Origin: Rhizobium sp. CB3090
GTDB taxonomy: Bacteria; Pseudomonadota; Alphaproteobacteria; Rhizobiales; Rhizobiaceae
NCBI RefSeq assembly: GCF_029714285.1
Contig: NZ_CP121662.1
Location: forward strand, 2,972,001 to 3,036,000
Reading direction: 5' to 3'
Length of the DNA stretch: 64,000 nt
The position numbers were made by a program, and so were the translations under genes. How positions within the stretch are numbered: position 1 is the stretch's first letter; each line of letters starts with the position of its first letter. This document shows, in pieces, positions 46,655-56,101 of the stretch. The notes below the pieces were generated by a model that was given only the letters and a program-made list of their open reading frames with translations, made no database searches and was not told the DNA's origin.

Positions 46655-47083
46655 TTAAAACCCCATCTTGCTCGTCTTCAGCAAGATATTGGATTCCGTC
46701 GTGTTGATACCGTTGATCAAGCGAATCCGGCGCAGCGTTTCGTCGAAGGAGGCGAGATCGCGGTCTTCCAGTTCAGCGATGAAATCCCATTTGCCGTTGG
46801 TGCTGTGCAGCGCCCTCACCTGCGGCAGGCCGCGAAGCTGATCGGCGACCTTGTCCGCCAATTTGCCGAGCACCTCGATCATGACGATCGCGCGCACTCC
46901 TGCGGAGCGGGCTTCATGGCCGGTTCTGATCGTAAAGGCGGTGATGGTGCCGTTGTCGACTAGCCGTTCGATGCGCGCCGTCACCGTGGCGCGCGAGGCG
47001 CCGGTCGTTGCCGCCAAAGATGAGACGGAAGTGCGGGCGTTGTGGCGCAGCGCGCTCAGGAGGTCGCGATCTAGATCATCCAT
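46655..47083 (-). CDS. Lrp/AsnC-family transcriptional regulator
   Basis: A 142-residue regulator: N-terminal winged helix (LDRDLLSALRHNARTSVSSLAATTGASRATVTARIERLVDNG) and C-terminal RAM domain (SAGVRAIVMIEVLGKLADKV, NGKWDFIAELE). It is divergent from arginase and ornithine aminotransferase, so it probably controls arginine catabolism in response to arginine or ornithine. An inverted repeat lies in the promoter gap. Confidence 0.93.
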   Translation of the reverse strand: MDDLDRDLLSALRHNARTSVSSLAATTGASRATVTARIERLVDNGTITAFTIRTGHEARSAGVRAIVMIEVLGKLADKVADQLRGLPQVRALHSTNGKWDFIAELEDRDLASFDETLRRIRLINGINTTESNILLKTSKMGF

Positions 47084-47119
47084 GGGCTTATCATTCTGCT
47101 AAATCATGCTGGTCAATCT

Positions 47120-47143
47120 GTCGAAGACTACTCGATTTTCGAC
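47120..47143. promoter_or_regulatory. Probable Lrp-type operator upstream of arginase
   Basis: GTCGAA-N12-TTCGAC, arms at 47120-47125 and 47138-47143, in the 197-bp gap between the lrp gene and arginase. A direct repeat of ATCGATAA (47175-47191 region) lies nearer to arginase. Inference from position and symmetry. Confidence 0.45.
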
Positions 47144-47280
47144 AATTTTCCATCTTTTTGCTGTCATCTCCCTCATCGATAATCGAGATCGATAACCAAC
47201 CTGAATCTGGGATAACGCATAAGCCTTTCCGAAAACCGCTTCGCACTTTTCGGGCTTATGCGCTGATTGGAGCGCTGCCG

Positions 47281-48216
47281 ATGAACGTTGAATCCACATC
47301 CATCACGCTGATCGGCGTTCCGCTCGAGGAAGGCTCCGGCCGCCGCGGCGCTGGCATGGGACCGACTGCCCTGCGTATCGCCGGCATCGAGACGATGTTG
47401 ACCGAACTCAACCATCGCGTCACCGACAGCGGCGACTTGCATCCGGCTCCCGCCGCCGATCTGCCGGACCATCCGAAAGCCCATAACCTGAAGGTCGTCG
47501 GCGCCTTCACCCGTGCTCTGGAGGCCAAGGTCTACGAAGTTGCCTCATCCGGCGGCTTTCCGCTGATCCTCGGTGGCGATCACAGCCTCTCTATGGGCAG
47601 CGTTTCCGGCATGGCCCGCCATGCCGCCGAGGTCGGCCGGCCGCTGTTCGTACTCTGGCTGGATGCGCATTCGGACTTCAACTCCCCGGCCACATCTCCG
47701 TCGGGCAATATTCACGGCATGCCGGTCGCCTTCTTCTGCGGCGAAGCCGAGATTGCCGATATCCTGCCGGCCTCCCGTCCGCTGGTCGATCCGAAGAGGG
47801 TGTTCCAAGTCGGCATACGCTCCGTCGATCCGCACGAGCGCCAGGAAATCCGCGAGCACGGCGTCAATGTCTTCGACATGCGCTCTCTCGATGAGCAGGG
47901 CGTGGCCGCGATCATGCGCCGGGTGCTCGACACGATCAGCGCCGCCAACGGCCTGCTGCATGTCAGCTTCGACGTCGATTTTCTAGATCCGGATATCGCG
48001 CCGGGTGTCGGGACGACTGTACCGGGCGGCGCGACCTTCCGAGAAGCCCATCTCATCATGGAAATGCTGTCCGACAGCGGTCTCGTCTCGTCGCTCGATC
48101 TGGTCGAGCTCAATCCCTTCCTCGACGATCGCGGCAAGAGCGCCCGCGTCATGGTGGAGATGGCAGCGAGCCTCTTCGGACGGAGGATTTTCGATCGCCC
48201 GACAAGGGCAGCATAG
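47281..48216 (+). CDS. rocF: Arginase
   Basis: A 311-residue manganese enzyme that hydrolyses arginine to ornithine and urea. Metal ligands are in GGDHSLSMG, DAHSDFNSPATSPSGNIHGMP and SFDVDFLDPDIAPGVGT. The start ATG at 47281 gives the standard N-terminus ITLIGVPLEEGSGRRGAGMGP. First gene of a pair with rocD, 18 bp apart. An Lrp regulator is divergent upstream. Confidence 0.95.
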   Translation: MNVESTSITLIGVPLEEGSGRRGAGMGPTALRIAGIETMLTELNHRVTDSGDLHPAPAADLPDHPKAHNLKVVGAFTRALEAKVYEVASSGGFPLILGGDHSLSMGSVSGMARHAAEVGRPLFVLWLDAHSDFNSPATSPSGNIHGMPVAFFCGEAEIADILPASRPLVDPKRVFQVGIRSVDPHERQEIREHGVNVFDMRSLDEQGVAAIMRRVLDTISAANGLLHVSFDVDFLDPDIAPGVGTTVPGGATFREAHLIMEMLSDSGLVSSLDLVELNPFLDDRGKSARVMVEMAASLFGRRIFDRPTRAA

Positions 48217-48234
48217 GTCTGGGGGGAAATTATC

Positions 48235-49437
48235 ATGAGCGTATCGACCGATCTCATCGCCACCGAACAGCGCCTCGGCGCCCATAATTATAAGCCGCTG
48301 GACGTCGTGCTGACGCGCGGCGAAGGCGTCTATGTCTGGGATACCGACGGCAAGCGCTATCTCGACTGTCTCTCCGCCTATTCGGCGGTCAATCAGGGCC
48401 ATTGCCACCCGAAAATCCGCGAGGCGATGATCGAGCAGGCCGGCAAGCTGACGCTGACCTCCCGCGCCTTCCGCAACGACCAGCTCGCCTATCTCTATGA
48501 AGAGCTGGCGGCGCTGACCGGCTCGCATAAGATCCTGCCGATGAACTCCGGCGCCGAAGCCGTCGAGACGGCCATCAAGGCCGTGCGCAAGTGGGGCTAT
48601 GAGGTGAAGGGCGTTCCGGAGAACCAGGCGGAAATCATCGTCTGCTCCAACAATTTTCACGGCCGGACGCTGAGCATCATCAGCTTCTCGACCGATCCTG
48701 ATGCCCGTACCGGCTTCGGCCCCTATACGCCGGGCTTCCGCACCATCCCCTTCGGCGATGCCGACGCTCTTGCCGCCGCGATCAACAAAAACACCGTTGC
48801 GGCGCTGATCGAGCCGATCCAGGGCGAGGCCGGGGTCATCATTCCTCCGCCAGGCTATTTCACCCGTGTGCGCGAACTCTGCACTATCAACAACGTCACC
48901 CTCATCCTCGATGAAATCCAGACGGGCCTCGGCCGCACCGGCAAGTTGCTTGCCGAAGAGCACGAAGGCATCGAGGCCGACGTGACGCTGATCGGCAAAG
49001 CCCTGTCAGGCGGCTTCTACCCCGTCTCCGCCGTGCTCTCCAATTCCGAAGTGCTCGGCGTCCTGAAGCCCGGCCAGCATGGTTCCACCTTTGGCGGCAA
49101 TCCTCTGGCCTGCGCGGTTGCTCGCGCGGCGCTGCGCGTGCTCACCGAGGAGGGCATGATCGAGAATGCCGCCGTCATGGGCGATTATTTCCTCGAAGGC
49201 CTGCGCTCGATCCGCTCGAATATCGTCAAGGACGTGCGCGGCCGCGGCCTGATGATGGCGGTGGAGCTGGTGCCGGAAGCCGGCGGGGCACGGCAATATT
49301 GCTATCAGCTCAAGGACCTCGGCCTGCTCGCCAAGGATACGCATGACCACACGATCCGCTTTGCGCCTCCATTGGTCATCACCCGCGACCAGGTCGATTG
49401 GGCGCTGGAACAGGTCGATAAGGTGCTGGCCCAATAA
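48235..49437 (+). CDS. rocD: Ornithine aminotransferase
   Basis: A 400-residue class III PLP aminotransferase that converts ornithine to glutamate semialdehyde, the second step of arginine catabolism. The Schiff-base lysine lies in [17 protein letters not shown], the cofactor region is [17 protein letters not shown], and [14 protein letters not shown] is family-typical. It follows rocF by 18 bp with GGGGGGAAATTATC before the ATG, so an operon. Confidence 0.94.
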   Translation: MSVSTDLIATEQRLGAHNYKPLDVVLTRGEGVYVWDTDGKRYLDCLSAYSAVNQGHCHPKIREAMIEQAGKLTLTSRAFRNDQLAYLYEELAALTGSHKILPMNSGAEAVETAIKAVRKWGYEVKGVPENQAEIIVCSNNFHGRTLSIISFSTDPDARTGFGPYTPGFRTIPFGDADALAAAINKNTVAALIEPIQGEAGVIIPPPGYFTRVRELCTINNVTLILDEIQTGLGRTGKLLAEEHEGIEADVTLIGKALSGGFYPVSAVLSNSEVLGVLKPGQHGSTFGGNPLACAVARAALRVLTEEGMIENAAVMGDYFLEGLRSIRSNIVKDVRGRGLMMAVELVPEAGGARQYCYQLKDLGLLAKDTHDHTIRFAPPLVITRDQVDWALEQVDKVLAQ

Positions 49438-49569
49438 GCCAGCCTTTAGAGAGACTTCAAGTATATCCTGCCGAAATCTCTTCTGCGGTTTAGGTTTGAG
49501 CAACATTCTTCCGCTATCTTCATGATAGCGCGCCAGATTTGGCGCCGTGCTACAACGGGAAGAATGTTC

Positions 49570-50049
49570 ATGGCCACGATCAATTCCACCAGCTTCAGCG
49601 GCGACACTTTGGAGATCATTGCTTTCCGGCTTCATGATCAGGAGTTCTGCGTCAAGACCACCACGATCCGCGAAATCCGCGGCTGGGCGCCGTCGACGCC
49701 GATCCCCCATTCGCCGGCCGATGTCATCGGCGTCATGAATCTTCGCGGCTCGGTCATTCCGATCATCGATCTCGCCTACAAGCTCGGCATGAAGAGCACG
49801 GTCGCGAATGAACGCAGCGCCATCGTCGTTGCCGAAGTCCACAACATGGTCATCGGCATGCTGGTCGACCGCGTCTCCGACATCCTGACGATCTCCTCGA
49901 GCCAGGTTCAGCCGGTCCCGGAAGTCACCGCCTCCTTCGACCGCGCCTATTGCGAAGGCATCATCGCCACAGAAAGCGGCATGATCTGCTTCCTCAACCT
50001 CGCCAAGATGTTCAAGGAAAACGAAACGGACGAACTCGTCGCCGCCTGA
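49570..50049 (+). CDS. cheW: CheW-like chemotaxis coupling protein
   Basis: A 159-residue CheW-domain protein: EIIAFRLHDQEFCVKTTTIREIRGW, SPADVIGVMNLRGSVIPIIDLAYKLGM and VGMLVDRVSDIL-like text. CheW couples chemoreceptors to CheA. Here it stands alone, outside a che cluster, like the accessory CheW genes of rhizobia. The ATG at 49570 has the better spacing to GGGAAG. An ATG at 49564 is also possible. Followed by a strong terminator. Confidence 0.92.
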   Translation: MATINSTSFSGDTLEIIAFRLHDQEFCVKTTTIREIRGWAPSTPIPHSPADVIGVMNLRGSVIPIIDLAYKLGMKSTVANERSAIVVAEVHNMVIGMLVDRVSDILTISSSQVQPVPEVTASFDRAYCEGIIATESGMICFLNLAKMFKENETDELVAA

Positions 50050-50108
50050 AGCGGTTTCAGGAAACGCGCTCAGCGATTTTCCGCCCGGAATTGGCAAAGA
50101 ACAAAGAT

Positions 50109-50142
50109 AAAGCCGCCCCGGTTTTCCGAGGCGGCTTTCTTT
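50109..50142 (+). terminator. Intrinsic terminator after cheW
   Basis: AAAGCCGCC (50109-50117) pairs with GGCGGCTTT (50130-50138), followed by CTTT. It separates cheW from the convergent transporter gene. Confidence 0.88.
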
Positions 50143-50164
50143 ATGCAATCAATATGTCTGGGGT

Positions 50165-51823
50165 TCAGCCAAACAGCGCGTAGGTGCTCTTGATCGTCAC
50201 CCAGACACCCCAAAGCAGCGGGATGCCGACGATCGCCCAGGCGATCAACGCCTTCGCGTCAAGGCCGCCCCTGCCAATGCCGAAGGAGCCCGTCGGGCCG
50301 GCATTGGCCGCAGCGCTTTTCGCCTGCAGAGCCGCAACCTCGCCATCCGACATGAACCATTTGTCCGAAAGCGGCTTCACCAGCGCATTGGCGATCAGGC
50401 CCAGCGCCAGCATGCCGGCGAGGATGTACATGGTGAAGGTGTAAAGCTGCGCCCCTTCGACGCCAGCCGCCTTTTGCGCCTCGCGGATATAATTGACGAC
50501 CACCGGGCCAATGATGCCGGCTGTCGCCCAGGCGGTCAGCAACCGGCCATGGATGGCACCGACGAACTGCGTGCCGAAGATATCGGCGAGATAGGCCGGG
50601 ATGGTGGAGAAACCGCCGCCATACATCGACAGGATGATGCAGAGGGCGCCGACGAACAGCACTTTGCTATGAATACCCGCCGCCCAGGGAGCAAGCATGT
50701 AAAGCGCGATGCCGAGGACGAAGAAGCAATAATAGGTGTTCTTGCGGCCGATCTTGTCGGAGAGCGATGCCCAGAAGAAGCGCCCGCCGATATTGAAGAG
50801 CGACAGCAGGCCGGCAAAGCCGGCAGCGATCGCAGCCACGGCCGCCACCTGGTCCTTGCTGAGAGCGGCGAACGTCACATCCGGCAGACCGATCAGCGCA
50901 CCGCCGAAAATTTCCTGCAGCATCGGCGAAGCCATGCCGATGACGCCAATGCCGGCTGAGACGTTGAGGCACAGCACCGCCCAGATCAGCCAAAACTGCT
51001 TGGTCTTATGGGCATCGCGCAAATGCACGTGCTTGGTGGTTATCATCGTGCTCTTGGCGACGGGCGGCGTCCAACCTTCCGGACGCCAGCCGGCCGGCGG
51101 CAGGCGATAGCCGAAAGCGCCGCCCATCATGAAGACGAAATAGATCGCCGCCATGACGATGAATGTCTGCCAGACTCCGACTGAGCCGTCGCCGCGGAAG
51201 CTGGTCATCAAAAGGTTGGCGAGTGGCGCGCCGATCATCGCTCCACCGCCGAAGCCCATGATCGCCATGCCCGTCGCCATGCCGCGCCGATCGGGAAACC
51301 ATTTGATCAGCGTCGACACCGGCGAGATATAGCCGAGACCGAGACCTACGCCGCCGACGACGCCTGCGCCGATCCACATCAGCCAGAGCTGATGGAAGAT
51401 GACTCCGATTGCGGCGATCAGAATGCCGCCGCACCAGCAGCAGGCCGAGACGACGCCCGCTTTGCGCGGCCCGACCCGCTCCAGCCAGCCGCCCCAAATG
51501 GCAGCCGAAGAACCGAGCAGCACGAAGAACAACGTATAGATCCAGCCAAGATCGCTGACGCGCCAGTCACAAGTGGTGGTGACGAGGGCAGAAAGAAGAT
51601 TGAGACTGGTGCATTCGGCCGGCGGCGGCGATATGCCCAGCGCTTTCGACAATGGCAGCCAAAAGACGCTGAAGCCGTAAGCCATGCCGATGCAAAGATG
51701 GATCGCCAAGGCTGCCGGTGGCACCAGCCATCGGTTGAAGCCGGGCTTGGCGATAATGCGCTCGCGATCGAGCAAACCTGATGTTACAGTTTCTCTTGAA
51801 ATATCTGTTTCCGCAGTCGTCAT
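50165..51823 (-). CDS. OFA-type MFS transporter (formate/oxalate family)
   Basis: A 552-residue major facilitator with at least twelve hydrophobic segments and the OFA features: early AIHLCIGMAYGFSVFWLPL, then GGWLERVGPRKAGVV and KWFPDRRGMATGMAIMGFGGGAM. It lies at the end of the formate dehydrogenase cluster on the same strand, which suggests formate or oxalate transport. ATG 51823 has AAGGAGGAG six bases upstream. A palindrome ACTTTAAAGT at 51870-51879 lies in its leader. Confidence 0.9.
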   Translation of the reverse strand: MTTAETDISRETVTSGLLDRERIIAKPGFNRWLVPPAALAIHLCIGMAYGFSVFWLPLSKALGISPPPAECTSLNLLSALVTTTCDWRVSDLGWIYTLFFVLLGSSAAIWGGWLERVGPRKAGVVSACCWCGGILIAAIGVIFHQLWLMWIGAGVVGGVGLGLGYISPVSTLIKWFPDRRGMATGMAIMGFGGGAMIGAPLANLLMTSFRGDGSVGVWQTFIVMAAIYFVFMMGGAFGYRLPPAGWRPEGWTPPVAKSTMITTKHVHLRDAHKTKQFWLIWAVLCLNVSAGIGVIGMASPMLQEIFGGALIGLPDVTFAALSKDQVAAVAAIAAGFAGLLSLFNIGGRFFWASLSDKIGRKNTYYCFFVLGIALYMLAPWAAGIHSKVLFVGALCIILSMYGGGFSTIPAYLADIFGTQFVGAIHGRLLTAWATAGIIGPVVVNYIREAQKAAGVEGAQLYTFTMYILAGMLALGLIANALVKPLSDKWFMSDGEVAALQAKSAAANAGPTGSFGIGRGGLDAKALIAWAIVGIPLLWGVWVTIKSTYALFG

Positions 51824-51942
51824 GAACAACTCCTCCTTGATTCAGAGACTTGGGACTTATAATTATTCTACTTTAAAGTGTGTAGGTAGGCAGACTCCTC
51901 CTCTCCTCTTTCTTATTACCAATTCCTAATACTAAGGCTGCA

Positions 51943-52200
51943 TCAGTTCTGCTTAACTGGCTCCGGCCTGTGGATCAAGGCGGCGGCCTCCAGCACTAGG
52001 GGATCCAGCCCGCTGTTTCCACTATCGACTATTTCGAAAAACTGCCGCCGCATACGCGGCTCCCAAAATTTATTGATGTGCGTTGCAACGCCCTGCACCG
52101 CCTCATTGGCTGGCTGCGTTTTGAAGAAAGTGGCGATCTGGTTCGCCATATAGACGAGCTTGGCTGACGTTTTGCCGTGGGGTGTTTCGTCAGGCGACAT
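51943..52200 (-). CDS. fdsD: Formate dehydrogenase delta subunit
   Basis: An 85-residue FdsD: KLVYMANQIATFFKTQPANEAVQGVATHINKFW is the family core. It is a small subunit of soluble NAD-dependent formate dehydrogenase, thought to help assembly. Its ATG at 52200 lies eleven bases inside the end of fdhD, so the two are translationally coupled. The frame stays open upstream within fdhD. Confidence 0.9.
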   Translation of the reverse strand: MSPDETPHGKTSAKLVYMANQIATFFKTQPANEAVQGVATHINKFWEPRMRRQFFEIVDSGNSGLDPLVLEAAALIHRPEPVKQN

Positions 52201-53017
52201 CGGCGATGCTCCCTGGAGTAATGCGCTGCGGATGGGTGAAAATCTCGAAATCGTCGCCACGCACCAGTGCCACCAGCGTCATGCCGGCCGCCTCGGCGGT
52301 GCGGATGGCGAGTGCCGTCGGCGCAGAAATGGCAACAAGGACGGAGCTGCCCAGTATTGCAGCCTTTTGCACCATTTCGACGGAAAGACGGCTCGTGACG
52401 GCAACGACGCCCTCGGAGCCCTTGTGGCCGGAACGGATGACGGCGCCGCAGAGCTTATCTAACGCGTTATGGCGCCCGACATCCTCACGCACGGCAATCA
52501 ATCCCTCGCCCGGAATATAAAAGCCCGCCCCATGCACAGCACGGGTCTCGCGGTTCAGCAACTGCGCGTCGCTCAAAAGAGCGACTGCCTTGACGATGTC
52601 CGCATGCGAGACCGTCAGCGCGACCGTCGAAACATCCGGTACCTTCCGCACCGCCTGCTCGATCGATTCGATGCCGCAGAGCCCGCAGCCGACCGGCCCG
52701 GCCATATGCCGCCGCCGGGCACGCAACGCATCCGCAGCGTCATCGATCAAGGTGATCTGCACATCGATCCCCTGCTCGTCCTCGATCGGCTCGACTGCGG
52801 CAATCTGACCGATATTGGTGATGATGCCCTCGGTCAGACTGAATCCAACCGCAAAATCGTTGATGTCGGCAGGCGTCCCCATCATCACCGCATGCGAGGA
52901 GCCGCCATAGGAAAAAGCAATCGGCACCTCTTCCGGCACGGTGCGCGATCCGGAGCGGACAATGCCGTTGCGGCGCACGGTCTCAGTGGCGGTGGTGGTA
53001 GGGTTGAAACGAGTCAC
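52190..53017 (-). CDS. fdhD: Formate dehydrogenase sulfurtransferase FdhD
   Basis: A 275-residue FdhD, which transfers sulfur from the cysteine desulfurase to the molybdenum cofactor before its insertion into formate dehydrogenase. The motif GPVGCGLCGIES carries the essential cysteines, with TGGIHEAALA-like text replaced here by THRAVHGAGFYIPGEG and REDVGRHNALDKL. The start is GTG at 53017. GGGGAGGGG lies about six bases upstream and is supplied by the palindromic repeat. Confidence 0.93.
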   Translation of the reverse strand: MTRFNPTTTATETVRRNGIVRSGSRTVPEEVPIAFSYGGSSHAVMMGTPADINDFAVGFSLTEGIITNIGQIAAVEPIEDEQGIDVQITLIDDAADALRARRRHMAGPVGCGLCGIESIEQAVRKVPDVSTVALTVSHADIVKAVALLSDAQLLNRETRAVHGAGFYIPGEGLIAVREDVGRHNALDKLCGAVIRSGHKGSEGVVAVTSRLSVEMVQKAAILGSSVLVAISAPTALAIRTAEAAGMTLVALVRGDDFEIFTHPQRITPGSIADVA

Positions 53018-53020
53018 GAG

Positions 53021-53203
53021 AAACCCCTCCCCAACCCCTCCCCACAGGGGGGAGGGGCTAGATCGTGGCACTCCCCAACACAAAACTCCAGCCTCTCGTA
53101 GTGCTGCAGCTCCAGGAATATCGGCCCTTCTGATTCTCGAGATGCATCAAAGGCACTGTGGCTTAGCCCCTCCCCCTTGTGGGGAGGGGTTGGGGAGGGG
53201 TTC
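53021..53203. repeat. Large palindromic C/G-block repeat (family copy 2)
   Basis: A perfect 22-bp inverted repeat (53022-53043 with 53181-53202), with a second pairing just inside (53044-53057 with 53167-53180), around a core of about 110 bp. It fills the gap between fdsA and fdhD. The G-block supplies the apparent ribosome binding site of fdhD. The same family as the copy at 46453-46630. Confidence 0.85.
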
Positions 53204-53216
53204 TGCCAATGAACCT

Positions 53217-56096
53217 TCACTCAGCCGCCTCCATTTTCCCGGCAATCCGGCGAGATTGCCGCGCCTGTTCGTCATAATCGATCTGCCATTGCGACGGACC
53301 GTTGGAGGGCGAGACCTGCACCGCCGTCACCTTGTATTCGGGGCAGTTCGTCGCCCAGTCGGAATAGTCCGTCGTGATGACGTTTGCTTGCGTGTCGGGA
53401 TGATGGAAGGTCGTATACACGACGCCGGGAGCCACGCGGTCGGTGATCAGCGCGCGCAGCGTCGTATCGCCGGAGCGGCTGCTGAGCTTGATCCAGTCGC
53501 CATCGCGGATGCCGCGCTGCTCCGCATCGTGCGGATGGATTTCCAGGCGATCCTCCGCATGCCAGACAACGTTCTCGGTGCGGCGCGTCTGCGCGCCGAC
53601 ATTGTACTGGCTGAGAATGCGCCCAGTGGTGAGCAGGAGCGGGAAGCGCGGGCCGGTGCGCTCGTCGGTCGCGACATATTCGGTGCGGATGAACTTGCCC
53701 TTGCCGCGGACGAAGCCGTCGACATGCATGATCGGCGAACCGAGCGGCGTCTTCTCATTGCAGGGCCACTGCACGGAGCCCATCTTTTCCAGATAGTCGT
53801 AGGAGACCAGGGCGAAGGTCGGCGTCGTCGCGGCGATCTCGTCCATGATCTCGGACGGATGCGCATAGTTCCAATCAAGACCCATGGCCTGGGCCATCTT
53901 CTGCGTCACTTCCCAATCGGCATAACCGTTGAGCGGGCTCATCACCTTGCGCACGCGGTTGATGCGGCGCTCGGCATTGGTGAAGGTGCCGTCCTTTTCC
54001 AGGAAGGTCGAGCCCGGCAGGAAGACATGCGCATAGTTGGCAGTCTCGTTCAGGAAGAGATCGTGAACGACCACGCACTCCATCGCGGCAAGACCGGCGG
54101 CGACATGCTTGGTATCCGGATCGGACTGGAGGATATCCTCACCCTGGATGTAGAGACCCTTGAAGGTGCCCTCGACGGCCGCATCCAGCATGTTGGGAAT
54201 GCGCAGGCCAGGCTCGTTGTTGAGCTTCACGCCCCAGAGCTTTTCGAAGACATCGCGCGTCGCGTCGTCTGAGATGTGACGATAGCCAGTCAGTTCGTGC
54301 GGGAACGAACCCATATCGCACGAGCCCTGCACATTGTTCTGACCGCGCAGAGGATTCACGCCGACACCCGGACGGCCGATATTGCCCGTTACCATGGCGA
54401 GGTTGGCAATCGCCATGACCGTCGTCGAGCCCTGGCTGTGTTCGGTGACGCCGAGACCGTAATAGATTGCGCCATTACCACCCTTGGCATAGAGGCGGGC
54501 AGCACCGCGCACGAGATCGGCGGGAACGCCGGTGTATTTTTCCGTTTCCTCCGGACTGTGCTGCGGCTCGGCGACGAAAGCGGCCCAATCCTCGAATTCG
54601 GACCAGTCGCAGCGTTCGCGGATGAATTTCTCGTCGAACAGGCCCTCAGTGACGATGACGTGGGCCAGCGCCGTCAGCATGGCGACGTTGGTGCCCGGCT
54701 TCAGCGGCAGATGATAGCTCGCCTCGACATGCGGCGTGCGCACCAGATCGATGCGGCGCGGATCGATCACGATGAGCTTGGCGCCCTGGCGCAGCCGCTT
54801 CTTCAGCCGCGAGCCGAAGACCGGATGACCATCCGTCGGGTTGGCGCCGATGACGACGACGACATCGGATTGCTCTACGCTGTCGAAATTCTGCGTGCCG
54901 GCCGAAGTGCCGAAAGCCTGGCCGAGGCCGTAACCGGTCGGCGAGTGGCAGACGCGGGCGCAGGTATCGACATTGTTGTTGCCGAAGCCGGCGCGCACCA
55001 GCTTCTGCACGAGGTAGGTCTCTTCATTGGTGCAGCGCGACGAGGTGATGCCGCCGACGGAGTCGCGGCCATACTGATATTGAAGTCGCTTGAACTCGGT
55101 GGCGATGTGAGCGAATGCCTCATCCCAGGTGACCTCGCGCCAGGGGTCGGTGATCTTCTCGCGGACCATCGGATTGAGGATACGGTCCTTGTGGGTCGAA
55201 TAACCGTAAGCGAAGCGGCCCTTGACGCAGGAATGACCGCGATTGGCCTGGCCATCCTTCCACGGCACCATGCGTACCACTTCCTCGCCGCGCATTTCCG
55301 CCTTGAACGAGCAGCCGACGCCGCAATAGGCGCAGGTGGTGACGACAGAATGTTCCGGCTGACCGATCGAAATCACCGATTTCTCGGTCAGCGTCGCAGT
55401 CGGGCAGGCCTGCACGCAGGCACCGCAGGAAACGCATTCGCTGTCGATGAAATTCTCATGCATACCGGCCGAGACGCGCGAGTCGAAACCGCGGCCCTCG
55501 ATGGTCAGCGCAAAGGTGCCCTGCACTTCCTCGCAGGCGCGCACGCAGCGGGAGCAGACGATGCACTTCGCGGGATCAAAGGTGAAATAGGGATTGGACT
55601 CGTCCTTCGGCGCCCATTTCAGATTGATTTCGCCGTTGTTGCGCGCCTTGACGTGGTTGTCGCCCTCATAGCCATAGCGCACATCGCGCAGGCCGACAGC
55701 ACCAGCCATGTCCTGCAATTCGCAATCGCCATTGGCGGCGCAGGTCAGACAGTCCAGCGGGTGATCCGAAATATAGAGTTCCATCACGCCGCGGCGGATG
55801 TCCTTCAGTCGGCCCGTCTGCGTATGCACGACGATACCGGGCGCCACCGGCGTCGTGCATGAGGCCGGCGTACCGTTGCGCCCTTCGATCTCGACGAGAC
55901 AGAGCCGGCAGGAGCCGAAGGCATCCATCATATCGGTGGCGCAGAGCTTCGGCACCTCAATCCCGGCTTCCATCGAGGCGCGCATGATCGACGTGCCTTC
56001 CGGCACTGTAATCTGGCGCCCGTCGATGGTGAGCGTCACCAAGGTTTCGGATTGGGAGGCGGGTGTGCCGTAGTCGATTTCGTGAACGAGGGACAT
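53217..56096 (-). CDS. fdsA: NAD-dependent formate dehydrogenase, catalytic alpha subunit
   Basis: A 959-residue molybdenum enzyme. The N-terminal [2Fe-2S] domain (cysteines near 52, 63, 66, 80) is followed by a NuoG-like His-Cys3 motif (HPLDCLTCAANGDC), two 4Fe-4S clusters (CIVCSRCVRAC, CVSCGACVQAC), a fourth cluster (CAYCGVGC) and the molybdopterin domains. In NVDTCARVCHSPT, Cys383 aligns with the SeCys/Cys metal ligand of FdhF-type enzymes, so this is the cysteine form. It oxidises formate to CO2 and passes electrons to FdsB. Confidence 0.95.
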   Translation of the reverse strand: MSLVHEIDYGTPASQSETLVTLTIDGRQITVPEGTSIMRASMEAGIEVPKLCATDMMDAFGSCRLCLVEIEGRNGTPASCTTPVAPGIVVHTQTGRLKDIRRGVMELYISDHPLDCLTCAANGDCELQDMAGAVGLRDVRYGYEGDNHVKARNNGEINLKWAPKDESNPYFTFDPAKCIVCSRCVRACEEVQGTFALTIEGRGFDSRVSAGMHENFIDSECVSCGACVQACPTATLTEKSVISIGQPEHSVVTTCAYCGVGCSFKAEMRGEEVVRMVPWKDGQANRGHSCVKGRFAYGYSTHKDRILNPMVREKITDPWREVTWDEAFAHIATEFKRLQYQYGRDSVGGITSSRCTNEETYLVQKLVRAGFGNNNVDTCARVCHSPTGYGLGQAFGTSAGTQNFDSVEQSDVVVVIGANPTDGHPVFGSRLKKRLRQGAKLIVIDPRRIDLVRTPHVEASYHLPLKPGTNVAMLTALAHVIVTEGLFDEKFIRERCDWSEFEDWAAFVAEPQHSPEETEKYTGVPADLVRGAARLYAKGGNGAIYYGLGVTEHSQGSTTVMAIANLAMVTGNIGRPGVGVNPLRGQNNVQGSCDMGSFPHELTGYRHISDDATRDVFEKLWGVKLNNEPGLRIPNMLDAAVEGTFKGLYIQGEDILQSDPDTKHVAAGLAAMECVVVHDLFLNETANYAHVFLPGSTFLEKDGTFTNAERRINRVRKVMSPLNGYADWEVTQKMAQAMGLDWNYAHPSEIMDEIAATTPTFALVSYDYLEKMGSVQWPCNEKTPLGSPIMHVDGFVRGKGKFIRTEYVATDERTGPRFPLLLTTGRILSQYNVGAQTRRTENVVWHAEDRLEIHPHDAEQRGIRDGDWIKLSSRSGDTTLRALITDRVAPGVVYTTFHHPDTQANVITTDYSDWATNCPEYKVTAVQVSPSNGPSQWQIDYDEQARQSRRIAGKMEAAE

Positions 56097-56101
56097 GGAT
56101 A

